DNA of 60,000 nucleotides from Apostichopus japonicus. Lineage: Eukaryota; Echinodermata; Holothuroidea; Aspidochirotida; Stichopodidae. The stretch covers positions 29,704,001 through 29,764,000 of the forward strand of contig NC_092568.1 in the NCBI RefSeq assembly GCF_037975245.1, written 5' to 3'. Shown here one piece after another: positions 1 to 12,051 of the stretch. Both the position numbers and the translations under genes were made by a program. The stretch's first letter is position 1. Each line of letters starts with the position of its first letter. The notes under the pieces are model-generated. The model was not told the origin of the DNA. It saw only the letters and a list, made by a program, of their open reading frames with translations, and made no database searches.

Positions 1-466
1 TTGGAGTTCCGGACTGTCATCCATTTCGTTCTGTGGAGCAAAAGAGCATAAAATGGTTAAGTAAATGGTGTTCTTATATTTTATATCATTGGATATTCAA
101 AATATTGCCGAATGGTAAATTCTAAACAAAACTGAAACGCAAGGAGACACCCACCAACATGTCCTTTCACTGTCGCAAGACCCGTACAAGGAATTGTGGG
201 AAAAGTTACGGCCCTAGGTCAAAGGTTATGTTTACTTCATATTCCGTTGCGCAACTTTCAGACGACTAGACGGAGTGTTCTTTATAATAACATCAACATG
301 CGCGATTAACTTCAAGTGGTTTGATCTCGATCGAAACGGGAAGTAGGTGGATGATTAGGGTTAGCTCTCGAAGCCTCAGAACTCAGGTATGCACCGATAA
401 ATTTACCTAACATCAGCAGTTTCAACATTAGAGTTTGATATGCGCTAATGTACATCGAACCCATAA

Positions 467-606
467 GGTGATTTCTGTAGGTATGGTAACATGACTCAAC
501 GTTTTTGCCTAAAGGAAAACATGTTGTAGAAACATATGTAGCGAACACGCGAGGTGATCTTTGTAGATATGCTGGTAAAATGAGTCAACGTTTCCGCCGA
601 AGAAAA
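467..606. repeat. Degenerate tandem duplication, about 85 bp period
   Basis: Two related segments, about 467-519 and 552-606, share the order 'aggtgat..tgtag.tatg', then 'atga.tcaacgttt', then 'gaaaac'. Small indels separate them. No coding meaning is apparent. Confidence 0.5.
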
Positions 607-1411
607 CGGTGTTTGAACCAGTTGGTTTTTACATGAAACGTTGGACATCTGCAAAGTTTCAACGAGATATTCAGTAACTAGTCCTACGTACAAAGGGACT
701 ACATGAATATGGTAGCTATAGGACTATTGAAGTCGATATTTTGGTCATGAACAATGGGTACCCTGTTTTTGGAAACCAGTACCGTGCTTCATTGTGACTT
801 AAATACTAATTTTGCTGATGCAGTAAATTTCTCTAACTTTGTGTATTTTGTATAATAGGATCGAAATAGTATACAGTAACTTTGGATGTTAAGAAAACAA
901 ATGTTCTTTTGAAGGACAAAGTTATTGATGACCTTATATATTTTACTGGTGGTTTAGTTTCATCCATTAACTACATTATTTTACCTATGCTTTGATCTGA
1001 TTCTACTAGAGTGAGACATATTTATACTTGTAAAGGTCTCAAAAAATGGGCTCTTTTCGTCATAGAAAAAGTGCCATTCGGCCATGTAACCGCCATGGTG
1101 GTAAAGCACTTTTGTATGGCAGAAAAGGCACATTATTGTGGGTAGGATGAGTAACGTTAGTATGTAGGCTAGAAATGTAAAGTAATGGATTGTTAGGATG
1201 GGTCAGTGTTCATGGTTGAATGAGTGATTAGCATTGACTTGTCAACAAGAAAATTCACAGTAAAATGAAGCAAGGACTACTTAGAGCTTATTTTGTTAGG
1301 ATGGTAAGGAGGAAACTGCAATGAGGTAGCTGCTGATTGCAGCTTATGGATTTAGAGGATGGATTGAATTCTCAAGATGTGTAAAATGCATTGCTAAAAA
1401 GTACCTTTCCT

Positions 1412-1461
1412 CCATAGGTTTCGAGCCTTTCCGCCATGGCTGAAAGGATCGAAACCTATGG
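1412..1461. repeat. Inverted repeat (hairpin) with near-palindromic loop
   Basis: The 20-base arms at 1412-1431 and 1442-1461 are reverse complements with one mismatch. The 10-base loop (1432-1441) itself contains gccatggc. This could be a fold-back element remnant or a structured upstream element. It lies about 600 bp before the ChaC2 start codon. Confidence 0.75.
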
Positions 1462-2067
1462 CGGAATTGTATACGTATGGTACGTGGTATGTACCCATGG
1501 CGAATCATGGCACTATATCCTGCAACTTTTTGTCACTTTTGTGAAGGCTGTGTGGTTACAGTTGTGTTACAGCTGTGTTACAGTTGTGTTATACTGTATA
1601 CCACCATATATGTCATTGTACTGTGACTCAGCAAGTATTTCATAGTGTTTAGTTTGGCTTTGCTATATATTTGCATTGATTAGGCAAGTAGAATGACTCA
1701 GCAAAGATGTTAGCATCATTAATTATACATGTAAATACCGCTGGTAATTTTCTGTGAATAATCCCCATACTGTGAGAATTCAATTAAATATTCTTGATGT
1801 TAGCTAAACACAAATTTCCCCATAATATTTCATGCTGATTGGTGTTGAATTTATATTTAAGATCAATATAGACTAGCCCACTTGCATGTTGTTTGCTTAT
1901 AAATTTACAATGGTTTATTTAGTAAAAGCCTGTGAGTCAAGTAAAAGGTCTACAAAATCCAAGTCAATACGATATATGGTTTTCTCTCAACTTTGTTTAT
2001 CTTTCCTTTCCAATTTTTCTTATGCATGAAAAGAAGCAATAAGGCAGTATTGGACCTACCCATACAG

Positions 2068-2202
2068 ATGTGGGTATTTGGATATGGCTCCTTGATATGG
2101 AAAGTTGACTTTCCGTACCAGCAGAAGTTTGCTGGTTACATTGAAGGTTACTGTCGGCGGTTCTGGCAAGGCAGCACTGATCATAGAGGCTTTCCTGAAA
2201 AG
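2068..2202 (+). CDS. CHAC2: ChaC2 coding exon 1
   Basis: Encodes residues 1-45, including the YGSL loop and the QGSTDHRG segment. It ends at GAA-AAG before the donor gtaagt. The following intron (2203-3727) contains a G12-type homopolymer near 2700 and nothing else recognisable. Confidence 0.93.
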
Positions 2203-5200
2203 GTAAGTATACCAGCAATATTTATGTTCTACAGTCCACTAGTGGGGTGGAGAGATTAGGAACCGATGCATTTCGTTATGTGTTACAGTCTGCAATGCTT
2301 GTCTGGTATTCAAGTGCCTGGATTGATCCAGGCAGTTCAAATAGATGTGAGCATAAGATAATATTATCTGTAACCTTTTAAGCAGGGATGATGTCATGTA
2401 CATATTTTAGACACACATTGACAAAACAAATTTCAACAACTCCATCTAGTGAATCAACATTGGATGCTTCATACTATATATGAACTCATGGGAAATGTGA
2501 TCTCACAAATGTAGGTGGATGGATTCAGCTCTGTTGTGTAATGTCCTAAATTGAAGGGAGAGGAACTCCCAGCTCCCATCCCCCCACCAAAATAAAAATT
2601 AATTTCATTGTAAACTGTTATGTTCATGCATGCTTTAAATTTATCTGTTTATCATCACATGTTGTGAAATTCAAAATAACAAAAATTGTATTTTATTTGG
2701 GGGGGGGGGGGTTGTGTGGACATATGCAACTCACTAGATTTTATGACCAGTCCTTCTCCAGTAGTACTTTGGTATGCTGTTACAAGAATATCATCTGATG
2801 TTTTTGAGTAAGAAACACATGTTTCACTGATTGAATATATAGTTAAGACTATTGTACATATGTGTACATTTATTGTACATTTTTAGGGAATGAGAGAGTC
2901 ATTTGTGAATGGTAGACTCAACTGACTGTTGTTAGGACGTCCAGATATTATGTATTGGGGAGATGAACACAATTAAGTAAATTAGAGAGGTAGTTAAATT
3001 AATCTAATCAGTGTCTCGTCGCAAAGAAAAACCATTTAACATAAATACATTACGTATTTCAACATTACAATAGCGCGCGAATGTACCTCCGATTGGCCAG
3101 CCCTGGGTTCCCTCGTTGGGGTGTCACATCCCAGGGAAAATGCCGTTTGCGAAAGTAACAGAAAGGTGTGTCAGGAAGCTCCAGGAAGGCATAAAGTAAA
3201 TAATAGTTCAGAAAGAGAACAGGACCATGGTGGTTGCAAAACAGAAGTAAGAGCCAAACATGGATGGGTTGGTAATATTGCAAAGAAACAAGTATGGAAA
3301 GGTGGGTCTTCAGTAGTAGGCAGGCATTATAGTTGGTTTACTATGTGGCGTGACATACAGGCCGGTCCCCCACAGAGAAGAGACCAAGCCACTCGAGTTG
3401 GATCTACTATAAGGTTACTCGACTCGTAACTTGAAACTGCACTGGTTGTGCTCTGCACTTCCAAATTAGCATAATAATACGTGACCACTTAAAACGGCAG
3501 TTAGTGTGGCAAATTCTTAAATTAACATGCTGCATCATAAAACTGTTTAAGGGGACTATTTGAAAGGGAAAATGAAGGGGGGAAATAATGTAGATCAGTC
3601 TAGCCATCTTGTACTTATAATGCCATTAAAGAGGATCTTGTAAATCATTTACTCTCTACACATGTATCTATCAATGTATTCATCTTGAACACCGAGCATG
3701 TCAGTTGTCTTGTTTTTCTTTTTGCAGCCTGGAAGAGTAGTGACCCTGATTGAAAGTCCTAAGGTAAGATACTTGAGCTCTAGTTTTTTTGGAGATTGGA
3801 CAGATGATATAATTATGCAAATTTTGTAGAATCCAGATATTTGACTAGCGGAACCACGCATTGAACAAACCAACTGCAAAATGCCCCGTGTTTCTGTGTA
3901 TATAAACCTCCATTTTGTGACATAATTTCAGCATCTATCGATATGTGAAGATTTTCAGTTATTTGTAGATGTTGCCTCCTACTGTAAGTATAGCTACTGG
4001 CAGTTAGTCACGTAACGTGTAGAACCGTAACCTACTGCAAATATTATCAAAACATGACAGAACCTATTACAGACAAAAACTGTGATGAATATGCATTCAT
4101 TCAAAGCAGTTTCTATACCAGTTCACTTGCATTTATCTCAACCAGCATGTATTAGTAGTTAACGTAGCTCCGATGGGGAATTCTGGCTCAATCAACCACG
4201 CGCTCACGTAATAATTTCTATGGTGAGCGTGCTTTTTCGACCCGTGCACCACGCCTATGGAATAAGCTTCCACATTTACTTACCTCGGTGAACGATTTTT
4301 ATCTTTATAAATCTAAACTGAATACTCATCTCTTTGAAGAGTATTTTTAATCAGAATTGTTTATGTATTAATATTTTACATAGTATTTTTTATTCTTGTA
4401 TCAGAGATTTTAACTTTTCTAATTTTTACTGAATTTGATCATTTGATTTCATTGCTTGTAATTTATGTTGTACGACACATTAAGACGTTTTTACATGTAA
4501 TGCACCTTTTAAGAATATATTTACATTACATTACATTTACATATTAATAAGCTACATCAACAACCTTTTCACTTTGAATCTTTGAAGACAAAATTAGGTC
4601 AGACCTACAGTACTATATACATATATGGTTATGGTATGAACAATTACTCTGAAAGCTTGTTTAATACTTTCGATAGACTTAAAGACAAATGAACACATTT
4701 TTCTGAAGTTTTATTTGCTGGTTAGACTACTGCAATGAACAAACTTGAAAACTTGGAGAGTTTTCTGTAAATTTGTCGATGGCATTGATTTGTTTCCTCA
4801 TTTATTTTTTATTTTGATTGATTTTGATTTTTTTCAGGAGATTGTCTGGGGAGTCGCATACCAAATTGCAAATGATAACGTAGAAAGCGTTTTAGACCAT
4901 CTTGACTTTAGAGAGAAAAATGGTTACTCCAAGGCAGTGGTAGCCTTCCACCCATCAGATTCCTCGGTATCCCCTTTCAACTGTTTGGTCTACATGGCTA
5001 ACCCGCAAAATCCTGAATATCTCGGACCAGCACCGCTCAATGAGATGGCCCTCCAGATTCGTGAGTCGGTTGGGCCCAGCGGTGCTAATGCAGAGTACCT
5101 ATTACAGCTGGCTACTGCAATTAAGACGTTATTTCCAGACGTCAGGGATGACCATCTATTTAAGTTGGAAGAGGCTGTTAAAAATTTAAATACAACAGAC

Positions 5201-5203
5201 TAA
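2068..5203 (+). CDS. CHAC2: ChaC2-type glutathione-specific gamma-glutamylcyclotransferase (3 exons)
   Basis: The spliced coding exons 2068-2202, 3728-3763 and 4838-5203 give a 178-residue protein; human ChaC2 has 184. All junctions are phase 0, with gtaagt/gtaaga donors and cag acceptors. The protein opens with [11 protein letters not shown], which contains the YGSL substrate-binding loop (residues 6-9). It continues with [24 protein letters not shown] and LDFREKNGY. The glutamate of DFREK is residue 83, the same number as the catalytic Glu of human ChaC2. Family knowledge: cytosolic ChaC2 cleaves glutathione to 5-oxoproline and Cys-Gly, a slow housekeeping turnover step. The start at 2068 is chosen because the family starts exactly at MWVFGYGS; an upstream in-frame ATG adds an unconserved tail. 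Introns of 1,525 and 1,074 bp are non-coding, and the second holds a LINE fragment. The gene is convergent with glycogen phosphorylase. Confidence 0.95.
3728..3763 (+). CDS. CHAC2: ChaC2 coding exon 2 (36-bp micro-exon)
   Basis: A 12-codon exon encoding [12 protein letters not shown], flanked by a tttttgcag acceptor and a gtaaga donor. It is too short to stand out as an open frame. It was recognised because human ChaC2 has PGRVVTL at the same place and the phases join exactly. Confidence 0.93.
4168..4542 (+). mobile_element. 5'-truncated non-LTR retrotransposon 3' end (CR1/L2/Jockey group)
   Basis: An open frame from about 4168 to the TAA at 4348-4350 encodes the typical C-terminus of these reverse transcriptases: [18 protein letters not shown], then [15 protein letters not shown] and stop. 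An AT-rich 3' UTR follows, then a short attacatt-type tail near 4520-4542. Only the last ~60 codons survive, as usual for 5'-truncated LINEs. It lies inside ChaC2 intron 2. A second copy of the same 3' UTR lies at 18108-18415 on the other strand. Confidence 0.8.
4838..5203 (+). CDS. CHAC2: ChaC2 coding exon 3
   Basis: Encodes residues 58-178 plus the TAA stop. It contains WGVAY, catalytic E83 in DFREK, the YLGPAPL segment and AGPSG-like [10 protein letters not shown]. The acceptor is tttttcag. The open frame upstream of 4838 is intronic read-through. Confidence 0.94.
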   Translation, partial: EIVWGVAYQIANDNVESVLDHLDFREKNGYSKAVVAFHPSDSSVSPFNCLVYMANPQNPEYLGPAPLNEMALQIRESVGPSGANAEYLLQLATAIKTLFPDVRDDHLFKLEEAVKNLNTTD

Positions 5204-5669
5204 CATTGCATGAGATTGATGTTAATGGTTAAATTATAGGAGTGATTATTGAATTGTATTAAAGGCGTTGAAGAATCGGCCCCAAACCGCGTGCGGCCAT
5301 TTGAAAAAGTTAACTTTCTGTTGCTTGCAAGTGCCGTTTTGTTCGTGTCGCTACAAAATGCAGACAGTAATGAAATGTGATACAGTACTTACCTTAATTG
5401 TTATCTTTAGCTGGACCTGAGATGTCCATCGCTGTATCGTTTGTATACTGTGCTGTGGGTATTGACCGCAGTTGTATGTACTGACTGTATACTAGTGTCT
5501 AATTGCCGACGGTAGCAATTACTGACTGTACATTTCTATTCTTTTTAGGACATTGCAATAATGTCACATGACATTGACTATTCTTTTAGGGACATGCCTC
5601 AATTATCCCAATATTCATAATGTAAAAAATTGGGCTTCCCTCTCCTCTCTGCAATTGCTAGAGAATCCT

Positions 5670-5675
5670 AATAAA
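5670..5675 (+). terminator. Candidate poly(A) signal for ChaC2
   Basis: A canonical AATAAA lies 467 bp after the ChaC2 stop and is followed by a GT-rich stretch (tggaatgatggtgat). It is the first canonical hexamer I noticed downstream. Use of this site is inferred. Confidence 0.45.
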
Positions 5676-6540
5676 GTGGAATGATGGTGATACTACGAAG
5701 TATATTCACATCAGTTCAACTTGAGCAGGTCTTGAATATATGTTCTGCAAATAATGCAAATGATGAAGTAGCTGGCAGCTTAAAAGTTAAATATATTCCA
5801 TCCTACTTAGAGGTTTTGAGTTATGTTCACACTGAAAGGCTCTTTCTAGTACCTCTGTCTTTCCTTGCTTTTGGTGTGGCTCCTCAAGATGTGTAAGTTG
5901 GCGGAAGATTGCATTCTTCTATGGAAAAAAAGATTTACATTGATCAATACTATAAAAGTTTTCATTTGATGAAAAACTCATGTTTGGCCATTTATTTTGT
6001 GGAAAGATTGGTGGTAGGCTAACAAGATGCTTGATTTTATGTTCAAGCATCATAACAAGGCCTTGTTATGCCTTTTCATGATACAATATTTCACATTTTT
6101 TATTTCATTACTAAATTGGAATGCTTAACACGAAAAGTAACAGATATAATATTTATATGTAAATTATAATAAACTAATATATTTATATATATTACAGTTT
6201 AAATTAATTCTCATTCAAATATTTGCTGTTTTGATTGATTTAATAAAAAAGGTGTGTTTTCATTTAAATATCATTCACATCAATATTAATTTATTTTGTT
6301 TTAAGTTCAGCCTTTTAACTTTTAATATCAGAAACTGTTTGTTACGTATATAGTGTCACACGTCTATGGTTAGCCATTGGACAGGTTCAAGAGGATGATC
6401 AAGTCCCTCCCCGGCAGGCGCGTAGCCAAGGGGGGGGGGCGAACGGGACAGCCACCCCCTTTAGTTTTTTTTTTGTATGTTTTTATGATATCGCTGGTAA
6501 TTTCAAAAGAGAAAATGCTAAGCTGCAGCTTACAAGGCCT

Positions 6541-7850
6541 GGGAAATGCCATTTCCAGCGATCTGGGAGGCATTTTCAGCCAAAATTTTCATATGCGCTT
6601 CGTGCCAACTCATGGTGGCGCCAGTGGCGGCGGAACCGGGGGGGCTTGGGGGGGCTCAGCCCCCCAATGAAAAAGTTGAGGGGGCAAATGCATGATAAGC
6701 CCCCCAATATTTACCAAGACTCCGAAACGTTCATCTGCCCATTTTTTAATGCATACTTGTCGATCTGTCCGATGCACACGTATACTATATAGGTGTAATA
6801 ATTAAATATGATAATTGATTGTCTGTATCATGCCTCATCGAATATTAGTGTTTTAAATAAGAGCGTAATAAGCTAAACGCTACACTCATCAACATTTGCG
6901 TGTACACTACGAGTACACGCAAGGCGTGGAACATGGCTCTTTAAACGCAATCAATTATTCAACGAACAAAAACACAATATTTGCATTTCACCTGTACTGT
7001 ATAGTGTACATGCATTCATGACATGATGAGAGTGCTAGGTCGTAGAAATTTGTTGGCAACTGCACATTGTTTTGGAATTACCCTTTTGTTGACAGTAAGA
7101 AATGCTTTCTGTTTTTTCTTATGACATTTATTTAATTCAGGGGCGTCGGAGCCGGTACGGGCAGGTCCGGCGAACGCCGGACCAATATTCACGACGCAAA
7201 AAAAAAAGTAGGACTAAAAAATGGAAAAATAAAAATCTCGGAGGTATATGTTTCAATAATTTTCAATAATGATGACGGCAAATAGGCTAAATGTGACTAC
7301 TCTGGTATGGCAGGAGTCTTGTTTTCAAGCTCGGGAAGTGCCATTTCCTGCAATCGGGGAGGCATATTTTCAAAATTTTCTCCATTACGCTACGCGCCAA
7401 CCATGGTGGCACGTAGCGTAGTTTGACCTACCAAACGTCCCCCCGATAATTATGATAGTTGGCCACACTCTGAACCGCCGTACCAATCAAAAATAGCTTC
7501 CGACGATCTTGTAATTATTGCATTTAATTGCGAGTAGTAATTTACTACACTCAAAAACGTCATTGCGAGTATACGTCGAGTAATAGCTACTCTCTTAAAA
7601 CACCATCGAATAGGGCCTATACAAATTACAATGTTTTTACAGATTTTTACGTGCAATCTGAGAAATTGCAGGCTTGAGACCCATGTTTTAGGGCTAGGTA
7701 TTCGCAGCATAAAACACTCGGGAAGTGCCGTTTCCGGCTATCTGGGGGGTTTGAAAAACCCAAAATTTTCTTGTACGCTCCGCGCCAACCGATGGTGGCG
7801 CTCCGCTTAGATAGTCTCCACATATTAGCCCCCCCAATAATTTTTGCGTT
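6541..7850. repeat. Three diverged copies of a dispersed GC-rich repeat
   Basis: Copies begin near 6541, 7333 and 7719. Each opens with a ggaartgccrtttcc-like core, then 'gg(g)aggcat..ttt', an aaaattttc stretch, a 'cgc..cgygccaac' stretch and 'atggtggc'. Copies one and three also have a 'ccccccaat' stretch. The copies are diverged, and I cannot assign a class. They may be fragments of a single larger element. Confidence 0.6.
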
Positions 7851-9835
7851 CCGCCGCGTCTGGGTGGCGCTACGCTTAGATAGTTTTCAATGCAGAATCT
7901 ACGGCTCTGATAGTTTGCCTACAAGTTTGCCCCTCCCTTGGCAAATTCCTGGCTACGCGCCTGCTCCCTGGTTGGATTATTCCATTGATGTGTTAGGGTT
8001 TTTTACAGGAACAAAGTTGTTTGTCGTTCTCAAGTTAATTAGAGATCGAGACTTCACATTCCATTCCTATTTTGGTTACTTTGAATTAATGTTAGTGAGA
8101 GTTTTACACACAATTAGAGTAATCAGGGTGTTTTGTCGATCTGAAATAATATTGAGAATGAAACTTCTCACACCTTAGTTACTGCTTAAAATGCAGGAAA
8201 AATAGGAGACTTGATCCAAGAGGATTGATAAATCTCTTTTAATTCAATGTTGCTTTTCATTTGAAGTTTCTGATATCATCATTCAATAATCCAGATATTA
8301 GAGGGAAAAAACTGTCAAATTTGGTCGAGCAAAAATGTTGTTTCAAATGTTATTTGAATTCAGAGGAATAAGAATATATTTCATGTTTGGTTATTAAAAA
8401 TAAATTTAACCATACATATGACAGAAGTTTAATGTGTCATACTTTTTATCTCATGTTTGGGTTGGATCAACTTGGATGCTAGTTTGCTAATGGGAAGGGA
8501 AAGAACTCAGCTCTGAAAGGAATTATGTAAAGAGACAGTCACAGTTCAAATGATTTTATTTTTGGATAAGGAAATTTACTGAAAAAGTTGACCATCGATT
8601 GTGGGGCTAATCCAGTCAATATTGCAAGTTGTTGGGAAGTTTTTCCTGAATGATGGGAGGGGGAGGGGTGGGGCTCCATCATCTCCATGCATACTGGAGG
8701 TAGGGGCTGGACATATACGAAAGGACTGAAGGTAAAGGAAGGAATTTATAAAAAAAGAGGGTGTGGACCTATGGTTGTTGTAAGGGATCTAGGGGTTGTA
8801 GGGGAGTTCCTTGTCCCCACCAGGCTCCAGAAATTAAAAAAAAAATTTGATGTCAAATGATGCTATATGTAGACATTCCATTACATGGAGACGTTCCATT
8901 CGGTCTACATAAGCTATAAATGCAAAGTTGTACCAATAAATGCTCTCGATTCGTTTGTACGAGGTTGCAAAGGGTGCGTTCACCCCGGTAGCAATGCTCA
9001 AAAATCTTACTGACTGAATGTACAAACTGCCACAACCAAACCATAATCCAATCCAAATGAAGCTTTTTTCCCCCTACTGACAATAGAAGGTGGAGCCATG
9101 CATGCCCCCCCCCCACTCCCACCCACCCTTTGCACACACCACTGGTAGTTTTAACTCAAACAACTGGTACAGCCAAAAATGTTCCATCAGAGGTAAGAGG
9201 CCTATTCTGTGCACTTCTTACACAGATGATGATCTATTTTACCGTCGTCACCTCTTTCAATATTAGCCTCATACACACCTGCCTCGGTTCAATTATCAAA
9301 TCCGAATCTACTCGACTGATTCATTCATTCATCCGAAGTGTGCCTTTGTATTCATCTTGGTAATAAAGGAGTAACTACTTTGAGAATGTCAAAGCAAGCA
9401 GCAAAACACAAAGAAAAAGCAAGAGACCAATTCCTTTGATTTTTATCACTTCATTTAATCATTAAATGATTATTCATAGCAATATTGCAGCAAAAGATTC
9501 TATAATATCAAGCCAAACTTGAAAAGTTGTGCCTTAAAAAAAGAATAAGTTCAAACCAAAACATCCATAAACAAATTCTGACTGTTTACCTCATAACATA
9601 AGAAGAGGACCTCCAAGAAGTATGAGAGAATGTGCCTCCACCTCAAGCAAGGAGGAATGTAAAATATCTTCACTTAAATGCAAGTAAAACTGGAACCAGA
9701 CTTGTACGTCGTTTTCTTGAAAACTATTTTATTGCGATGCAAACTAATTGATGCAGAAACCACAATGATTGCCTGTTATATGTGAGCAGCACATCAAAGA
9801 ATTCTAGCTACTTCAACAGAGACAAAAGTGTTGAT

Positions 9836-9917
9836 ACATTGAGGAAGAAAGTTGACAAGTGCAATATTTCTAACATTGAGGAAGAAAGTTGACATATTGT
9901 GTAATATTTCTAACAGT
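9836..9917. repeat. Tandem duplication, about 45 bp
   Basis: The string cattgaggaagaaagttgac occurs twice, each time followed by a 'aatatttctaaca' segment, with a few indels between the copies. Confidence 0.75.
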
Positions 9918-12005
9918 CTCATTTTACTCTAGTTCTGCACAAACCTTAACCACTTGAGTAATGCACACAACCAACTAGTGATTTGTACCCATTGGTTGCC
10001 ATGGCCGACAAAGCCGGGTTAAGCTTTCTAGAACAGCATTGACAAGATGATTGTTGGATGATACGGGAGTATTCAAACCAGTTAATCTCACTTCAACGAC
10101 ACAAAACCCTGGTTTACTTCTCCCCACCTGCCCCTCCCCCTCCAATTCTTGGCATCCTCAAGGACCATTATCCATTATTACCTTGTATATATGTGGCTAG
10201 TCTTTTAACAATTACAAAAATATATACTTCAGTTAACTTTATCTTTCTTTATGATAGAACCAAATCTTTGCATTTTACAATCTTTTGATCATATTTTTTA
10301 ACCATCTCGCTTTCATCAGATGGAAGCATTTTTCATAAGCAAGGTATAGTTTTGTCCTCCTCAGTAGCATCATCAGACTGTTTGCCTCATCCTTAAAAGG
10401 AGCTGGTTATATGTTTCACATAGACCACATTCTCACCTTTCACCAGATTAACTTGAGCTACTACTGCCATGTTTCTGTAAGAATTCTACAAAATACTTTC
10501 CATTCGGCCAAGAAAGAGGTCACGATCACTGATAAATTTGTCTCAGCAATTAAATTGTAACAACTTCAGTCTCCAGCATTGACTCTTGTATGCAAATTAG
10601 GCTAGGCTTGATACATCTGCTATGGATGACATGGTAGGTCTATTCAGGTATACCTTGATGTTGTTTTCGAGGTGTCATAGACTTTGTACAGATATTATGC
10701 ACTGCCGTTACAATAATGCAATTACAATCAATCTGGTAGTGCATCTTTCATGTTCAGAGAAGTTATTCTTCAAACATAACCAATAGTTTATTATGATTAA
10801 TGGCTAACAGCAAATTCCTTGGCACAAGCATCAAAGGTCACAAGAAATAGGTGTTTCTTGTGACCTGCGATGATATCTTGGAAAAACCTTGAACAATCAC
10901 TGCAAAAATCTGGTACCGAAAGTCCTATACAAAGTTGCAAACTTATGAAAGATTTTTCAAGTATTTTGCATATTTTTAAGTCCCAATTAAATGTATGGTA
11001 TTAAGATGAACCATTTGGCACCTGACAGATACACAAAATAGGAAAGGAAGGGAAGAAAATTAACTAACACAAAAATTCTGAGTTGTTCTATACATGGAAG
11101 AAAACGGCATTACAATTTCAAGTTTAAAATATGTTGATTATAACTCAGAGAAAAAAAAAGTAGTAATTTAAATTCTACAATTGTTAAACACAATACAGAA
11201 GTGTAGCAAACAATAGAAAAACATTGGTGGAAACAATTAATCAAAATAAATATAGGAAGCCAATAACATCTCTTTACAGTGCGGCAATTAACAAAGGGGT
11301 GAAAAACACCATCAATAAAGAAATGCCATTTGAGCCAATTTTGTCCAAACTCAATAAATTTACTTTTGCACAAAATGAAAAAAAGGAGGGAAAATATATT
11401 CAGAACGCAAAAGGGTAAAGTGTATCCGATGCATATTAAAGCCATTTTACCATACAATCGATATCTTTTGAAAGACCATCTATAGTTCACTTCTCGCAAT
11501 AGTATTCATATTATGGTTACTGATGTGAAAATAGAAAATATTGGCATTGCAACTGATGTCATCACAACTTTTCCCTGATAAACTTGATGAATGATTCATC
11601 AAAACTCACATGTTCACAATTCATTCTTTTCTTTTCTTTTGGATTTTGGTGTGAAAGTTTGCGACTGAATACTTCAACCATTGCGATGCTGATGTTAATA
11701 TCATACAGTCAGTGCTGATTGCTGTCCAGTTTCATTGATGTTAGGGCTATTGTTACTGTTAAAAACCATTCCATAACAAGAAAAGTTTCCACTTAAATCA
11801 CTTGTTAAGATATCAAACATCTGAAAAAAAAAACTGCAGAATTATTATTAAAAAACATGGTGAAGAGTCCAAGGGAAAATATTACTAATTGAGAAAATAT
11901 GGAAAAATTCAGAGATATCCACTTATGGAAATGCTTGACTGATGAGTATTTCAGACAAGGTTGTACTCCAAGTTGCTCTTTAAAGGGACCAAAAAATGAG
12001 GTTCA

Positions 12006-12051
12006 CCCCCCCCCCCCCCAAAAAAAAAAAAAAAAAAACACACACACACAC
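12006..12051. repeat. Composite homopolymer/microsatellite C14-A19-(CA)n
   Basis: A run of 14 C is directly followed by 19 A and then about six CA units. The run is prone to slippage and to assembly error. Confidence 0.9.

Larger units (their letters stand above)
1..2067. other. Non-coding sequence upstream of ChaC2
   Basis: No supportable coding exon is seen here. Short open frames lack family resemblance or codon structure. The stretch holds a degenerate duplicated segment near 467-606 and a strong hairpin at 1412-1461. It presumably includes the ChaC2 promoter and perhaps a 5' untranslated exon, but no start site can be pinned down. A pyrimidine-rich tract just before 2030 could belong to a splice acceptor for the first coding exon. 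Confidence 0.6.

Noticed and set aside
1993-2067. Upstream in-frame Met for ChaC2
   Set aside because: The added residues are unconserved, while the family begins at MWVFGYGSL.
4745-4837. N-terminal extension of the ChaC2 exon 3 open frame
   Set aside because: This is intron sequence ending in a pyrimidine tract and tttttcag; the conserved protein begins after it.
7771-8178. 135-codon open frame
   Set aside because: Its first part is one copy of the dispersed GC-rich repeat; no homology or exon structure was seen.
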